Source: Nematostella vectensis (taxonomy: Eukaryota > Cnidaria > Anthozoa > Actiniaria > Edwardsiidae). From it: a DNA stretch of 64,000 bases. Under the pieces are notes generated by a model, which saw only the letters and a program-made list of their open reading frames with translations, did not search any database and had not been told where the DNA came from. The DNA lies in contig NC_064036.1 of the NCBI RefSeq assembly GCF_932526225.1, positions 3,535,501 to 3,599,500 of the forward strand. Direction: 5' to 3'. The position numbers and the translations under genes are program-made. Shown piece after piece: positions 1 to 11,500 of the stretch. Each line of letters begins with the position of its first letter. Position 1 is the first letter of the stretch.

Positions 1-690
1 TGCAGTAAGGCCACAACATCTAAAAATATGGAGTAAGAACATGATGTCTGACATGAACATCAACATCTAAGAATATGGAGTAAAAACATGATGTCTTACA
101 TGAATATGGAGTAAGGCCCCAACATCTAAGAATATGGAGTAAGAACATGATGTCCGACATGAATATGGAGTAAGGCCACAACATCTAAGAATATGGAGTA
201 AGAACTTGATGTCTTACATGAATATGGAGTAAGGCCACAAAATCTAAGAATATGGTGTAAGAACATGATGTCTGACAATATGAAGTAAGAACACTGTGTT
301 GTCTAACAAATAGAGTAAGAACATGATGTCTAACAATATGGAGTAAGAACATGTCTCAGATATGGAGAGGTAAGAGCATGTTGTCTAAGAATATGGAGGG
401 GTAAAAACATGTTGTCTAAGAATATGAAGAGGTAAGAACATGATGTCTAAGAATATGGAGAGGTAAGAACATGTTGTCTAAGAATATGGAGAGGTAAGAA
501 CATGTTGTCAAAGAATGTAGAGTAAGAACATGATGTCTAAGAATATGGAGAGGTAATAACATTTTGTCTAAGAATATGGAGAGGTATGAACGTGATGTCC
601 AAGAATATGGAGAGGTAAGAACATGTTGCTGATGAATATACGTATAAGAACATGTTGTCTAAGTATGTGGTTTTAGCATTTCATTGCCTT
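1..690. repeat. Minisatellite, about 28-30 bp unit
   Basis: About two dozen degenerate copies of a unit built on aatatggagtaagaacatga followed by tgtctaag. Some copies carry a longer tatggagaggtaagaacatg variant. The array starts at the window edge, so its full length is unknown. It lies downstream, on the minus strand, of the only visible COPS7 coding exon, and so probably sits in a COPS7 intron. Many units contain a GTAAGA motif that resembles a 5' splice site on the plus strand. No plus-strand gene is visible here, so this is probably chance. Confidence 0.9.
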
Positions 691-1538
691 AGCAGCACGA
701 ATGACAACACTATGTCAAGGACTGTCATATACCTTTATAATCTGTATAGGTTCCAAATGCAAAGATGTTGAGCAGCTGCCAAAATGGAGCATTCTCTGTT
801 TTTGCCAGCTACAAAATAACCACAATTTTATAAATACCATGTAACTGATTTTGTACAATATTATGTAAGGTGCTGATTAAAGTGTGCCAAAATAGTAACA
901 TGCATTGTAAAGTTTGGAACTGGGAGGTCAATTTTTGTTGTTGTGATAATCATTATGAAGTATATAACAAACAACCTTTGCAGTATCACATGAAAGGATA
1001 GGACAAGCATATGTGACATATTTGGGGGGTCAGTCCCCCCATCCCCTTTAGAGCCCTCCCATGCTGAGCACTATCTACTGCATATTGATTGCTGATTTCT
1101 TGCCTCCCATCAGCTCCCACAAGAAAGGTTACCAGTAAACCTTTATTTAAAAAAAGAATAAAGTTGTCTCTTTTCAAGAAAATTACAAAACACAATGTTC
1201 TTCAACAGCAAAGTAGATACCACACTTATGCATAGCTGTCAACCCAACTTGGACAAAAAATCTTGTGAAATCAGGTGAAATACAGTAAATATGTGAAAAA
1301 AAAACTAGAGAGCCAATGCGGGTGAATACAGAGAATGTATAAACATTCTCACAAAAATCTTGTGACACCCACCTAAAGCGGGTGAGTTGACAGCTATACT
1401 TATGTAAAACTTAATTGAAATCCTGCATTTTACTCTCACAGTAGACTTATATATGAATCTAAATAACACACTAAAATCTCTAGAAGCTGACACCAACCAT
1501 GAAACCAATTTTTGTTAATCTAAGGAATCTAAGTATAC
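691..1538. other. Non-coding stretch, probable COPS7 intron
   Basis: AT-rich sequence without a recognisable exon on either strand. The next COPS7 residues known from the family, a conserved run ending near an FAYGTY motif, were looked for on the minus strand and not found. That exon presumably lies left of the window. The short ORFs here show no family resemblance. Confidence 0.5.
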
Positions 1539-1703
1539 CTCTTGGATATTGGACATTTCAATTAATTCACCAAAGACGTATAATGCTGGGGCTTCCAGAA
1601 CCTGTTTAATCAGGGCAGTAAGAGCTGCCCCCCTTGCTGACTTGGCCAATAAGACATACTGTTCTAGCTGGTGGCTGTGGCCTTTAATGTCCTTCTCTGT
1701 CAT
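1539..1703 (-). CDS. COPS7: COP9 signalosome subunit 7, first coding exon (partial gene)
   Basis: The minus-strand exon runs from ATG at 1703 to 1539 (55 codons, phase 0) and ends in CAAGAG before GTATAC, a fair 5' splice site. The peptide carries the hallmark N-terminus of COPS7A/COPS7[19 protein letters not shown], then [17 protein letters not shown]. The family protein is a PCI-domain subunit of the COP9 signalosome, the nuclear and cytoplasmic complex that removes NEDD8 from cullins. Human paralogues have about 270 residues, so most of the gene lies left of the window. A probable 5' UTR exon ends at 2165, where GTTTGAG meets GTAAGTC. It could join an acceptor (ATAAAG) just before the ATG. 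The gene is head-to-head with UBE2J2. Identification is by remembered family sequence; I cannot choose between the vertebrate A and B names, and most invertebrates have one gene. Confidence 0.88.
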
Positions 1704-2509
1704 CCTTTATCATATGAACATACAAAACCTGTTGGGGAAAATACTATCACTTGAAAGTGTGCAAAACTATGCTATGTAATTATGAAGCCAGACTACCCCA
1801 TCTCAACAAATTACAACTTATCACTTCTTGTACATTCTTTCACTGTGGTCTCCACAATTATATTCATATATAAAACGAGGGGAGAATGGAGTAATCTAGC
1901 TGAAAGGATAGTACTAAGGCGTTGCAATGCTAAAGGAAGCTAATGACTTACTTAAAGTACTTACTTAAGTTAAGCTTACTATTGTCAAAAAAAGATGAAA
2001 GATGGTGCTCGAAAAAATAGTACAATGATGTCGTTATAAATATTGCGGATGTCATTGCACTTACAGAATGAACTAATAGTTAACATAGAAACACATTACC
2101 GCCTATAACTATGTTTTATTATGAATGATACCTATTATTTTATCTAAAAAGACACAAGACTTACCTCAAACTGCAGTCTACGATGTTTATGGCATTATCT
2201 AGTCCCAGGCTCTTTGCGGTACAAGGGCAACTACGACCATAAAGAGGCTAAAATTGCGCAGTAGGAGATAATAAAACGTACATGAAAGCGTCGACTTATA
2301 GCCATAATTGAGTGTAATTTTTCTTCTTTAATAGTTTATCCCTAAAAAGGCCAGAAATTTGATATAAAATAAAAAAGAAAAGTCGTCCGTGTTGAAGGGG
2401 GCCTTATTTGCGTTGCCCCTCAGAGCCCCAGGTGATAATGAGCTAAGGGTTATTTGGGTCGTCTTTCGTGTGTCTTCTTTCACTTTGAGGGAAGATTCGC
2501 GTCGAATTT
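1704..2509. promoter_or_regulatory. Intergenic region between COPS7 and UBE2J2, probable bidirectional promoter
   Basis: The start codons of COPS7 (minus, 1703) and UBE2J2 (plus, 2510) are 806 bp apart and diverge. A likely COPS7 5' UTR exon with a clean donor ends at 2165, so the shared promoter proper is probably only about 2200-2500. No TATA box or other specific element was identified. The transcription starts are inferred. Confidence 0.5.
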
Positions 2510-5500
2510 ATGGCAAATCATAAACGAATTCATACAACAGCTGCGGCCCGGCTAAGACAGGATTACTTGAGAATCGTCAGAGACCCAGTTCCATATATCA
2601 CAGCGGCCCCTTTGCCTTCGAACATACTAGAATGGTACGGCAAAAACAACGATGCCAGCCCAAACTGAACATATAACACTTCCGCTAAATGTCTTTATGT
2701 TCGTGGTTTATTCGTTTGTCTGTTTAATGATGCTTGTTTTTGTAGGCATTACGTTGTAAGAGGTCCAGAAAATACTCCTTATGAAGGTAAATTTTAAAAC
2801 TCTTGCGAATAGAAAGAATAATTATTTTCTCTTGAATTTGGTGACGTTTAAGTAGGAAGTGAGCTCTTATTTTTATAATAATATAAGCTTACTTACCATT
2901 TGTTACAAATGATTTACCAGGTAATATATGTGGCAATGCATCTAGAGAAAGCTGCCTTTCGATTGACAAAACTTTGAGAGTATTATAGTCATCGGCAAAA
3001 TAACAGTGTTTGTCTAATCCAACAAATGTTAAGTTCTTCTTTTCTCCTTTTGAAGGTGGTTTCTATCATGGCAAGCTGGTCTTCCCAAGGGACTTTCCTT
3101 TTAAACCTCCCAGTATTTACATGATAACCCCAAATGGAAGGTTCAAGGTCAACACAAGGTATTATACAGCAGTAGGGAATCTTTCACTGCTCTGAGCATT
3201 TCACCTTTGGCTTCTAGGTTTGATTCTTCCTTCCATTAGTTAGTTCCTTCCTTCCTTCCATTAGTTAGTTCAAGGTCCCCTAAATAAGTCTTCCTACCAT
3301 TGTGTTGCTATAGAATGACAGGGTTTTTCATCATTCGTATAGATAGATAGATAGATAGATAGATAGACTTTATTAAAGTGTCATAAACAACCTCTAGCCG
3401 GGGATAAAAACCCCTACTAATTGGGGGACACAAAAAAAAGATAAAATTATAAAAATTATACTGATTATTAAAAATTTAAAATTGTAGATTCTTACTGATA
3501 AAGCTAAATAAATATATATATATATATAAATACATGTAAATTGATTGTAATCTATATGAAATTATGAAGAAAAAATGACTAGATTTAAAAATTATCATGC
3601 GGAACATAGGGCACAGCCCTTACAATTTTCTATAAATTCGAAATCCTTTTTTCTCATAGTCACTTTAAAACTTTTTAAACTGTCAATTGATCTTTCTGCC
3701 CTAGGTAGGCTATTCCATAGTTTAGCCCCCATATATCTTAGGGAATGTTTCCCGTAAGTGACTGTATTAAATCTTGGAATAACGAAATCGGACAATCTTA
3801 AATTATAGTTCGTGTTTTTTTTAGAAAACAAATCACTAATCCCAGATGGACAAAGGCCATTTTTAACTTTGTACATTAAGATGCAAATGTCTTGCAGTCT
3901 ACGATTACGTAGAGTAGATAAATTAGCCTTTATTAATAGTTCGTGGTAAGTGCAATTCCAGTCTTTAAAAACAGCTCTTAAGGCACGTTCCTGTAAACGC
4001 TCAAGCTTCCTACTATCGCTTGCCTTACAAAAATGCCAGGTCAAGTGGCAGTGTGTCAAATAAGGCAACACAGCAGATTTATAGAGAACTAGTTTAGCAC
4101 ACCGATTCTTCTGCCAGCATTTTTACATGCTATGCTTATATGCTCCGAGAAATTGAGTTGAGAGTCTATTGTAACTCCTAGTAGCTTTAGGGAGTCCGCT
4201 GACCGTATTTCCTGGTTGTTGATAGAAATGCGTGAGATCGAGTCCACGGAGGCGTTTGCCTTTTTACCATAACCGATGCTTAGTGTTTGGTATTTCTTGA
4301 GGTTACCAGCCAACAAATTGGACTCGTACCACGCAGTCGCGAGTTCGGCACTTGCACTGAGCTTTGCTGTGACCACTCCCGGATCCTGACCGCAATGGTA
4401 AATTTGATGATCGTCGGCGTACATTGATAACTCCGTATTGACACTCATTGGGAGGTCATTCTGAAAAATATTCCAGAGCAATGGTCCTAGGGCCGAACCC
4501 TGAGGACAGCCTCGGTTGACCGTGCTGTAAGAACTTAGATCCTTTCCCATTCTAACACGATTTCTTCTGTCTGAGAGATAACTCTCAAGAAGTCGCAGAC
4601 ATGTATCCTGAGCTCCATAGGCTTTCAATTTACTGAGTAGTAAGGGGGGATGCATCGAGTCAAATGCCTTTGACATATCTGTTGATAGAATGTTCACTGA
4701 AAGTCTCTCATCCCTTGCCATTTTCCACCTTTCCGTGAGATTGATCAAAGTTGTTTCGCAGCTGTATTGTTTTCGATATGCGCTAGAGTTCACGTACATA
4801 AGGGAGTCGAAACTCGTGGCGAGTTGTACACTAACCAGTTTCTCAAGTACTTTGTTTACACAGGACAAGATAGTGACTGGTCGATAATTCTCTTTTGAGA
4901 GCTTATCGTCTTTTTTATATACTGGTATCCAATCTCCCCTCTTCCAAGCACTAGGCCAAGCGCCTGCAGTAATACAAGAGTTATATAGAGTGGCGAGTGG
5001 CCTCGCCAACTCTTCCGCACCAATCTTAAGTAATTTAGAGGGAATTTGGTCACTTCCAGTTGCTTTCCTGATGTTTAGAGCCCCAAGTGCTCCAGAAACT
5101 TGACCCTGTGTGACTGGTTTTATGCAAATAGTACTTTCTTCCAAATTTTTTTGTTTGATTCTTAAGAAGCGCTCCGCTAATCCATTCAAGATGAAATGCA
5201 ATACTCAAAAAAATGATTTTTCAATAATTTGTCTATAGACTTATATTTGTCTCCGGATTACACAAATGTGTTCCTTTTTAAAATCGAACGAATATTAAAT
5301 ATTTTATGGATTTTTCCTTATTTTTCTCGGCTTGACCCCGAAAAACACTACAAAATTTGAACCAAGTATCGCTACCTGCAGCGCGAAAAATAAACAGCGC
5401 AGAAACACAACAACACCACAGGAGGCAAGCAGGATATGTGCTCTCAATATTATTTTATTCTCGGCTTAATCCAGTTAAAATAGAATATTTGACAGATTTT

Positions 5501-8500
5501 CTCAAATATAGCCTCGCATCCATCATTTTGCACGATCGTCAAACCGACAAATTGAGGCCTTAAAAGTCGCATCTGGTACATTGCTCTATCAAAAATGGTC
5601 ATTTTCCCTGAAAAGACAGTCACTTACTGGCCTAGAATCTGAAATAAAATTTTGGGGATAATAAAATCCGGAGCGCTGAGAGCGCCAAGAAGATACAACA
5701 CTTCACAGGTTATTGACCTTTCAAACTTGGGCTAACTGTGACACCAACAGCTGAATTGGCAGGAAAATTTGGCTTTTGCCGACGCTCCCACCTCGAAAAA
5801 ACGCTGAAAACAAATTTGAGGACCAATAAATATGTGTGTTATCACTTGCATTCTTCGTTGTGCGAGATGATTTAGGCAAAACACGTATTTGAATGCGTAT
5901 TTGAATAGATTATAACTAGTCTTGCGTAATGCTTGTGTCCAAACAATTCGTAACATAGATCAAAACAACAAATTAAGTGGTATCGAATTTTCCTTACCTC
6001 AGCTTGGGAAAGTACTTGATAGGCATCGTTTTTAATCAATGCTTGTTCCTCTACAAACGAATAAAATCCCTTTTAACTCGCTTCGGCTTGCGATCTCGGA
6101 ATGTTTTTCATGGTGCTTCCACGTGACCGGCAGTGCACACAGGAGTCCCAAAGTTTCTCAAACACAATGCAAAAAAATAGAGAAAACAGAAAGAGCCCCT
6201 CATCAAAAAATCTGATTCCTTATTTTGGGATAGAATAAAATAAATAATGTCCAACCGTAAGGATTGCTTGAAATTGTAAGCCATCGAAATGATGTATTTT
6301 ATTTCAATGCGGAGCGGAAGTTACACATCTTGTGTGAAATTGAAAGTTGGTAATAAACAGAAGTTTTTCATACCAGTACCAGGTACGTTCTATGAGTGTT
6401 TATACACTGGTTTCTTCTTGCTGTCCGTTTTGCACAGTTTTAGTGAGAATATGGCTTTTTGCTCATACTCTCAGTTCGTAGGCGGGGAGTGTTGCGCTAG
6501 TCAAGACAACCCTGGTATAGTGCGGTGCCTGAAAATCACAAACTGCACACAAGACATCAAGAAGCATCTCCGTTTCTTAGGGGTGAGAGATTCACCAAAA
6601 CTGGTTCTGGCCGGTGCAGGTAAAACATTTTCAACATTGACGAGCTATGAATAACCACTTTTTAAAACCTTCAGTTTGATTTGCTGTTCAGGTAATGTCT
6701 GTGTCCAAACAATTCGTGGCATTCAGCTTGGGAAAGCACTTGATAGGCATCGTTTTTTTTATCAAGGTCCGTTATTGTTTAGTCATTGCTGTGAAATTGT
6801 ATCCGAAGTATCCGAAATATATTAAGAAAAACTGATAGCAAGGAATTTTCTAAAACGGACACAAAATATCACAATAGTTTGAAAGCCCCAAAAATTAATG
6901 TATATGTCACAGAGGAAATCATTCTGTACAGTACACAATCAGATCTACATGGAAGAATCTAGCGCTCTATGGGGGGATCTGGCTTTTGCGCTGTCCACGT
7001 GGGGATTTGGCTCTGGTGCTGTCCACGTGGGGATTTGGCTCTGTTGCTGTCCACGTGGGGATTTGGCTCTGTTGCTGTCCACGTGGGGATTTGGCTCTGT
7101 TGCTGTTCACGTGGGGATCTGGTTCTGGCGCTGTCCACGTGGGGATTCGGCTCTGGTGCTGTCCACGGAAGGATCTTGCTCTGGCGCTGTCCACGGGGGT
7201 TTCTTGCTGTGCCGCTGTCCACGTGGGGATTTGGCTCTGTTGCTGTTCACGTGGGGATCTGGCTCTTGCGATGTCCACGGGGTATCTGGCTCTGGCGCTT
7301 CCCACCGTGATATCTGGCTTTAGCTCTGTCGATAAGGAAATCTGGTTCTGGCGCTGTCCACTTGGGGATCTTGCTCTGGCGCTGTCCACGGGGGTTTCTT
7401 GCTGTGGCGCTGTCCACGGGGGGATCTTGCTGTGCCGCTGTCCACGTGGGGATTCGGCTCTGGTGCTTTCCACGGAAGGATCTTGCTCTGGCGCTGTCCA
7501 CGGGGGGATCTTGCTCTGGCGCTGTCCACGGAAGGATCTTGCTCTGGCGCTGTCCACGGGGGGATTCGGCTCTGGTGCTGTCCACGGGGGGGATCTTGCT
7601 CTGGCGCTGTCCACGGGGGGATCTTGCTGTGGCGCTGTCCACGTGGGGATTCGGCTCTGGTGCTGTCCACGGGGGGGATCTTGCTCTGGCGCTGTCCACG
7701 GGGGGATCTTGCTGTGGCGCTGTCCACGTGGGGATTCGGCTCTGGTGCTGTCCACGGGGGGGATCTTGCTCTGGCGCTGTCCACGGGGGGATCTTGCTGT
7801 GGCGCTGTCCACGTGGGGATTTGGCTCTGGTGCTGTCCACGTGGGGATCTGGCTTTTGCGCTGTCCATGGGGTATCTGGTTCTAGCTCTGTCTACCGTGA
7901 TATCTGGCTCTGCCTTTGTCAATAAGGAAATCTGGTTCTGGCGCTGTCCACAGGGGGTCTTGCTCTGGCGCTGTCCACGGGGGTTTCTTGCTGTGCCGCT
8001 GTCCACGGGGGGATCTTGCTCTGCCGCTGTCCACGGGGGGATCTTGCTCTGGCGCTGTCCATGGGGGTTTCTTGCTGTGGCGCTGTACCACGGGGGGATC
8101 TGGCTCTGGCGCTGTCCACGGGGGGATCTGGCTCTTGCTATGTCCACGGGGGTATATGGCTCTGGCGCTGTCCACCGTGGTATCTGGCTCTGGCTCTGTC
8201 AACAAGGAAATCTTGATCAGGCGCCGTCCACGGGGGGATCTTGCTCTGGGGCTGTTCACCGGGGAGGGGGGGGGGGATCTTGCTCTAGCTCTGTCCATGG
8301 GGGGACCGACTTTGGCGCTATCCACGGGGGGGATATGGTTCGGGCGCTGTCCACGGGGGGTATGGTTCGGAGGTTCTCGCTCTGGCGCTGTCCACGGGGG
8401 GATCTGGCTCTGGCGCTGTAAACAGGAATATCTGGATCTGGCGCTGTCCACGGGATATCTGGATCTTGCGCTGTCCACGGATATTCCACTTTCCGCTTAG

Positions 8501-11500
8501 CGCGGCTCCGGTGACTGACCAAAATACTAGGCAGCAGCAGTTTTTACGATTACTGCGCCATCTGATGCGCCATGTGCATCGCGGTGGCTTGGGCAGATAG
8601 GGAGCTTTGTGTATTTTCCTTCAGGGTCAAACAAACCTGGACAGCAAATCAAACTGTATGTTATAAAAAGTGGTTATTCATGAGCGTCAATGTTAAAATT
8701 GTTTTACCTGCACTGGCCAAAAGCAGCTTTGCTTCGTAATTTAGCGATAAAAAGGAGATGCTTCTTGATATCTTGAGTGCAGTTTGTGATATTCACGCAC
8801 TGCACTATATCAGGGTTGTCTTGACTAGCGAAACACGCCCCGCCTACGAACTGAGAGTATGAGCAAAAAGCCATATTCATTAAAACTGTGCAAAACGGAC
8901 AGCAAGAAGAAACCAGTGTATAAAAACTCATAGAACGTACCTGGTACCTGGTACTGGTATAAAAAACTATCTGTTTATTGCCACATGTCAATTTCACACG
9001 AATAAAATCCATCATCCGATAACTTCAATGGCTTACAATTTCAAACAATCCTTACAGTTGGACATTATTTATTTTATTCTATTCCAAAATAAGGAATCAG
9101 ATTTTTTGATTGGTTGCTCTTTCTCTTTTCTCTCTTTTATTTTTGCATTGTGTTTGAGAAGCTTTGGGATTCCTGTGTGCGCTGCCGGTCACGTGGAAGC
9201 ACCATGAAAAACATTCCGTGATCGCAAGCCGTTTTTATGCGTTTGTAGAGGAACAAGCATTGATAAAAAACGATGCCTATCAAGAACTTTCCCAAGCTGA
9301 GGTGAGGAAAATTTAAAACCACTCAGCTTGTTGTTTTGATCTATGTTACGAATTCTTTGGACACAAAGATTACGCAAGACTAGTTATAATCCATTCAAAT
9401 AATCACTCAAATACGTGTTTTTTTTTAATCATCTCGCACAACGAAGAATGCAAGTAATAACACACATATTTATTGGTCCTCAAATTTGTTTTCAGCGTTG
9501 TATCGATGAGGGAGCTTCTGCAAAAGCCAAATTTCCCTGCGAATTCAGCAGTTGGTGTCATAGTTAGCCCAAGTTGAAAGGTCAAATACATGCGAAGTGT
9601 TGTATCTTCTTGGCGCTCTCAGCGCTCCGGATTTTATTATCCCCAAAATTTTATTTCAGATTCTAGGCCAGTAAGTGACTATCTTTTCAGGAAAAATGAC
9701 CATTTTTGATAGAGCAATGTACCAGATGCGACTTTTAAGGCCTCAATTTGTCGGTTTAACGATCGTGCAAAATGATGGATGCGAGGCTATATTTGAGAAA
9801 ATCTGTCAAATATTCTATTTTAACTGGATTAAGCCGAGATTAAAATAATATTGAGAGCATATATCCTGCTTGCCTCCTGTGGTGTTGTTGTGTTTCTGCG
9901 CTGTTTATTTTTTGCGCTGCAGGTAGCGATACTTGGTTCAAATTTTGTAGTGTTTTTCGGGGTCAAGCCGAGAAAAATAAGTAAAAATCCATAAAATATT
10001 TAATATTCGTTCGATTTTAAAAAGAAACACATTTTTGTAATCCGGAGACAAATATAAGTCTATAGACAAATTATTGAAAAATCATTTTTTTGAGTATTGC
10101 ATTTCATCTTGAATGGATTAGCGGAGCGCTTCTTAAAACACTAGGATGATTCTCGAAATCCTCCACATTCTTGCATTTGACAGCATCACCTCCAATTCCA
10201 TCAGCTATGGATGCGAAATGCTCCACGAAAACTTCAGCAACTTGTTTTTGATCTTTGATAACTTCACCATTTTCGTTCAAAAGAATCTCTTCACTTGCCT
10301 TACAACCCTTTGTGCTCAGAAACGGCTTAAACGTTTTAAAGAACTCTTTAGGGTTGTCCTTCAAGTCCGCAGTTTTAAGTCTCCAATACTCCTTTATCGC
10401 TTTTCTCCTCTGCTGTGTCGCTTCATTCCTAGCCCTGCGTCTGAGTTCCCAATTTTCAGGAGTTTTATCTTTAAGGTATTTTGCATTAGCCTTGCGCTTT
10501 GCTCGAATAGCGCTTTTCCAACCTGTAGTCATATACGGCACGTCTTTGTCACGCACTCTCATAGTTTTAACAGGTGCAACCTCGTCCAAAATATCATTCA
10601 TTAAGGAGTTCCAATAATTGACTTGATCTTCCGTTTCGTCAAAAAGCTCACCTACGTGCCAAGGAGCCATCTCTAACATTTTCTTGTACGAATCCGCATC
10701 AAAGTTCTTATAGCTCCTAAAGGAAATAACTTTGGGCTTGTTTTGATTTATCCTTTCTTTTAGAACGCCATAGATGAGTGCATGATCACTCAAGCAGGGA
10801 TAATAATTGCCGGCACATTTAAATAACTCCGGCTTATTGCTAAGCAACACGTCAATTAGAGTTTTTGTGATAACATCTCCACGCTTTTCCACCCGTGTTG
10901 GCTGAGTTATCAGGCACTTAAAATCTTGCTCAGCTTCTAAATCTAGTAACAATTTACCCTCTGGCTTTTCTGGTTTCAATCTGTCCAGATTTAGGTCTCC
11001 TAAAACTACCACAAAATTTGCCTGCAAACTTGCCCAGTTACAAAGTTCGCTAAGTTCATTTTCCAGCTCCAGTCGGTAGTTTCCACACAACAATGTCGGT
11101 GGTCTATAAATTCCCAGAATTACCATATTGCCTTTATTTGTTTTGATTTCAAAAGCCAGGGTTTCCACAGTTTTGTAATTCTTATTAATTTTAAGTCTCT
11201 TTTTGACAAGCGCTGTCGATATTAAGGCCATGATGCCACCACCTCCTTTTTTACGATCGTTACGATAGAGAGAGTATCCCGCCATACTAAACTGAGAATC
11301 GGGGTAACTAGAATCAATCTTTGTTTCGCTGATGAACATCACATGTATTTGCAGATCCTTGATAATTTTACAAAGCTCCTCAAATTTGTTTTGGATACTG
11401 TTTATATTCAAATGCGCGATAAGCAGCTCCTTTTTGTGTTGATTCCTTAAACGTTCCAGTTCAGTATTCTCAGGAATGCCTTCCGCGCCAGGTTCAACAG

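Larger units (their letters stand above)
5162..10136. mobile_element. TTAA-flanked inverted-repeat (foldback) element inside the LINE
   Basis: The body is 5166-10132 (4,967 bp), flanked by TTAA at 5162-5165 and 10133-10136. The ends are inverted copies beginning gaagcgctccgctaatccat. Removing the body and one TTAA makes the LINE frame continuous across the site (reads V-L-R-I-K-Q), so the four bases behave as a target-site duplication. TTAA is the piggyBac-type target. The termini, however, are not the CCC-type start usual for piggyBac, and no transposase is visible, so it is non-autonomous or of another lineage. It consists of about 1.5-kb arms in inverted orientation around a 28-bp minisatellite. 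It inserted after the LINE did. Confidence 0.85.

Noticed and set aside
1016..1140. Possible exon or hairpin around the ggggggtcagtcccccc palindrome
   Set aside because: The palindrome is short, the surrounding frame shows no family match and no convincing splice sites flank it.
6967..8522. Overlapping open frames of 200-340 residues on both strands
   Set aside because: They follow the 28-bp minisatellite period, occur in several frames at once and have no homologue. They are by-products of a stop-free repeat unit.
5166..10132. Calling the foldback element a canonical piggyBac
   Set aside because: TTAA duplication fits, but the terminal bases do not match the usual piggyBac start and no transposase is present. 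It is left as TTAA-type, unclassified.
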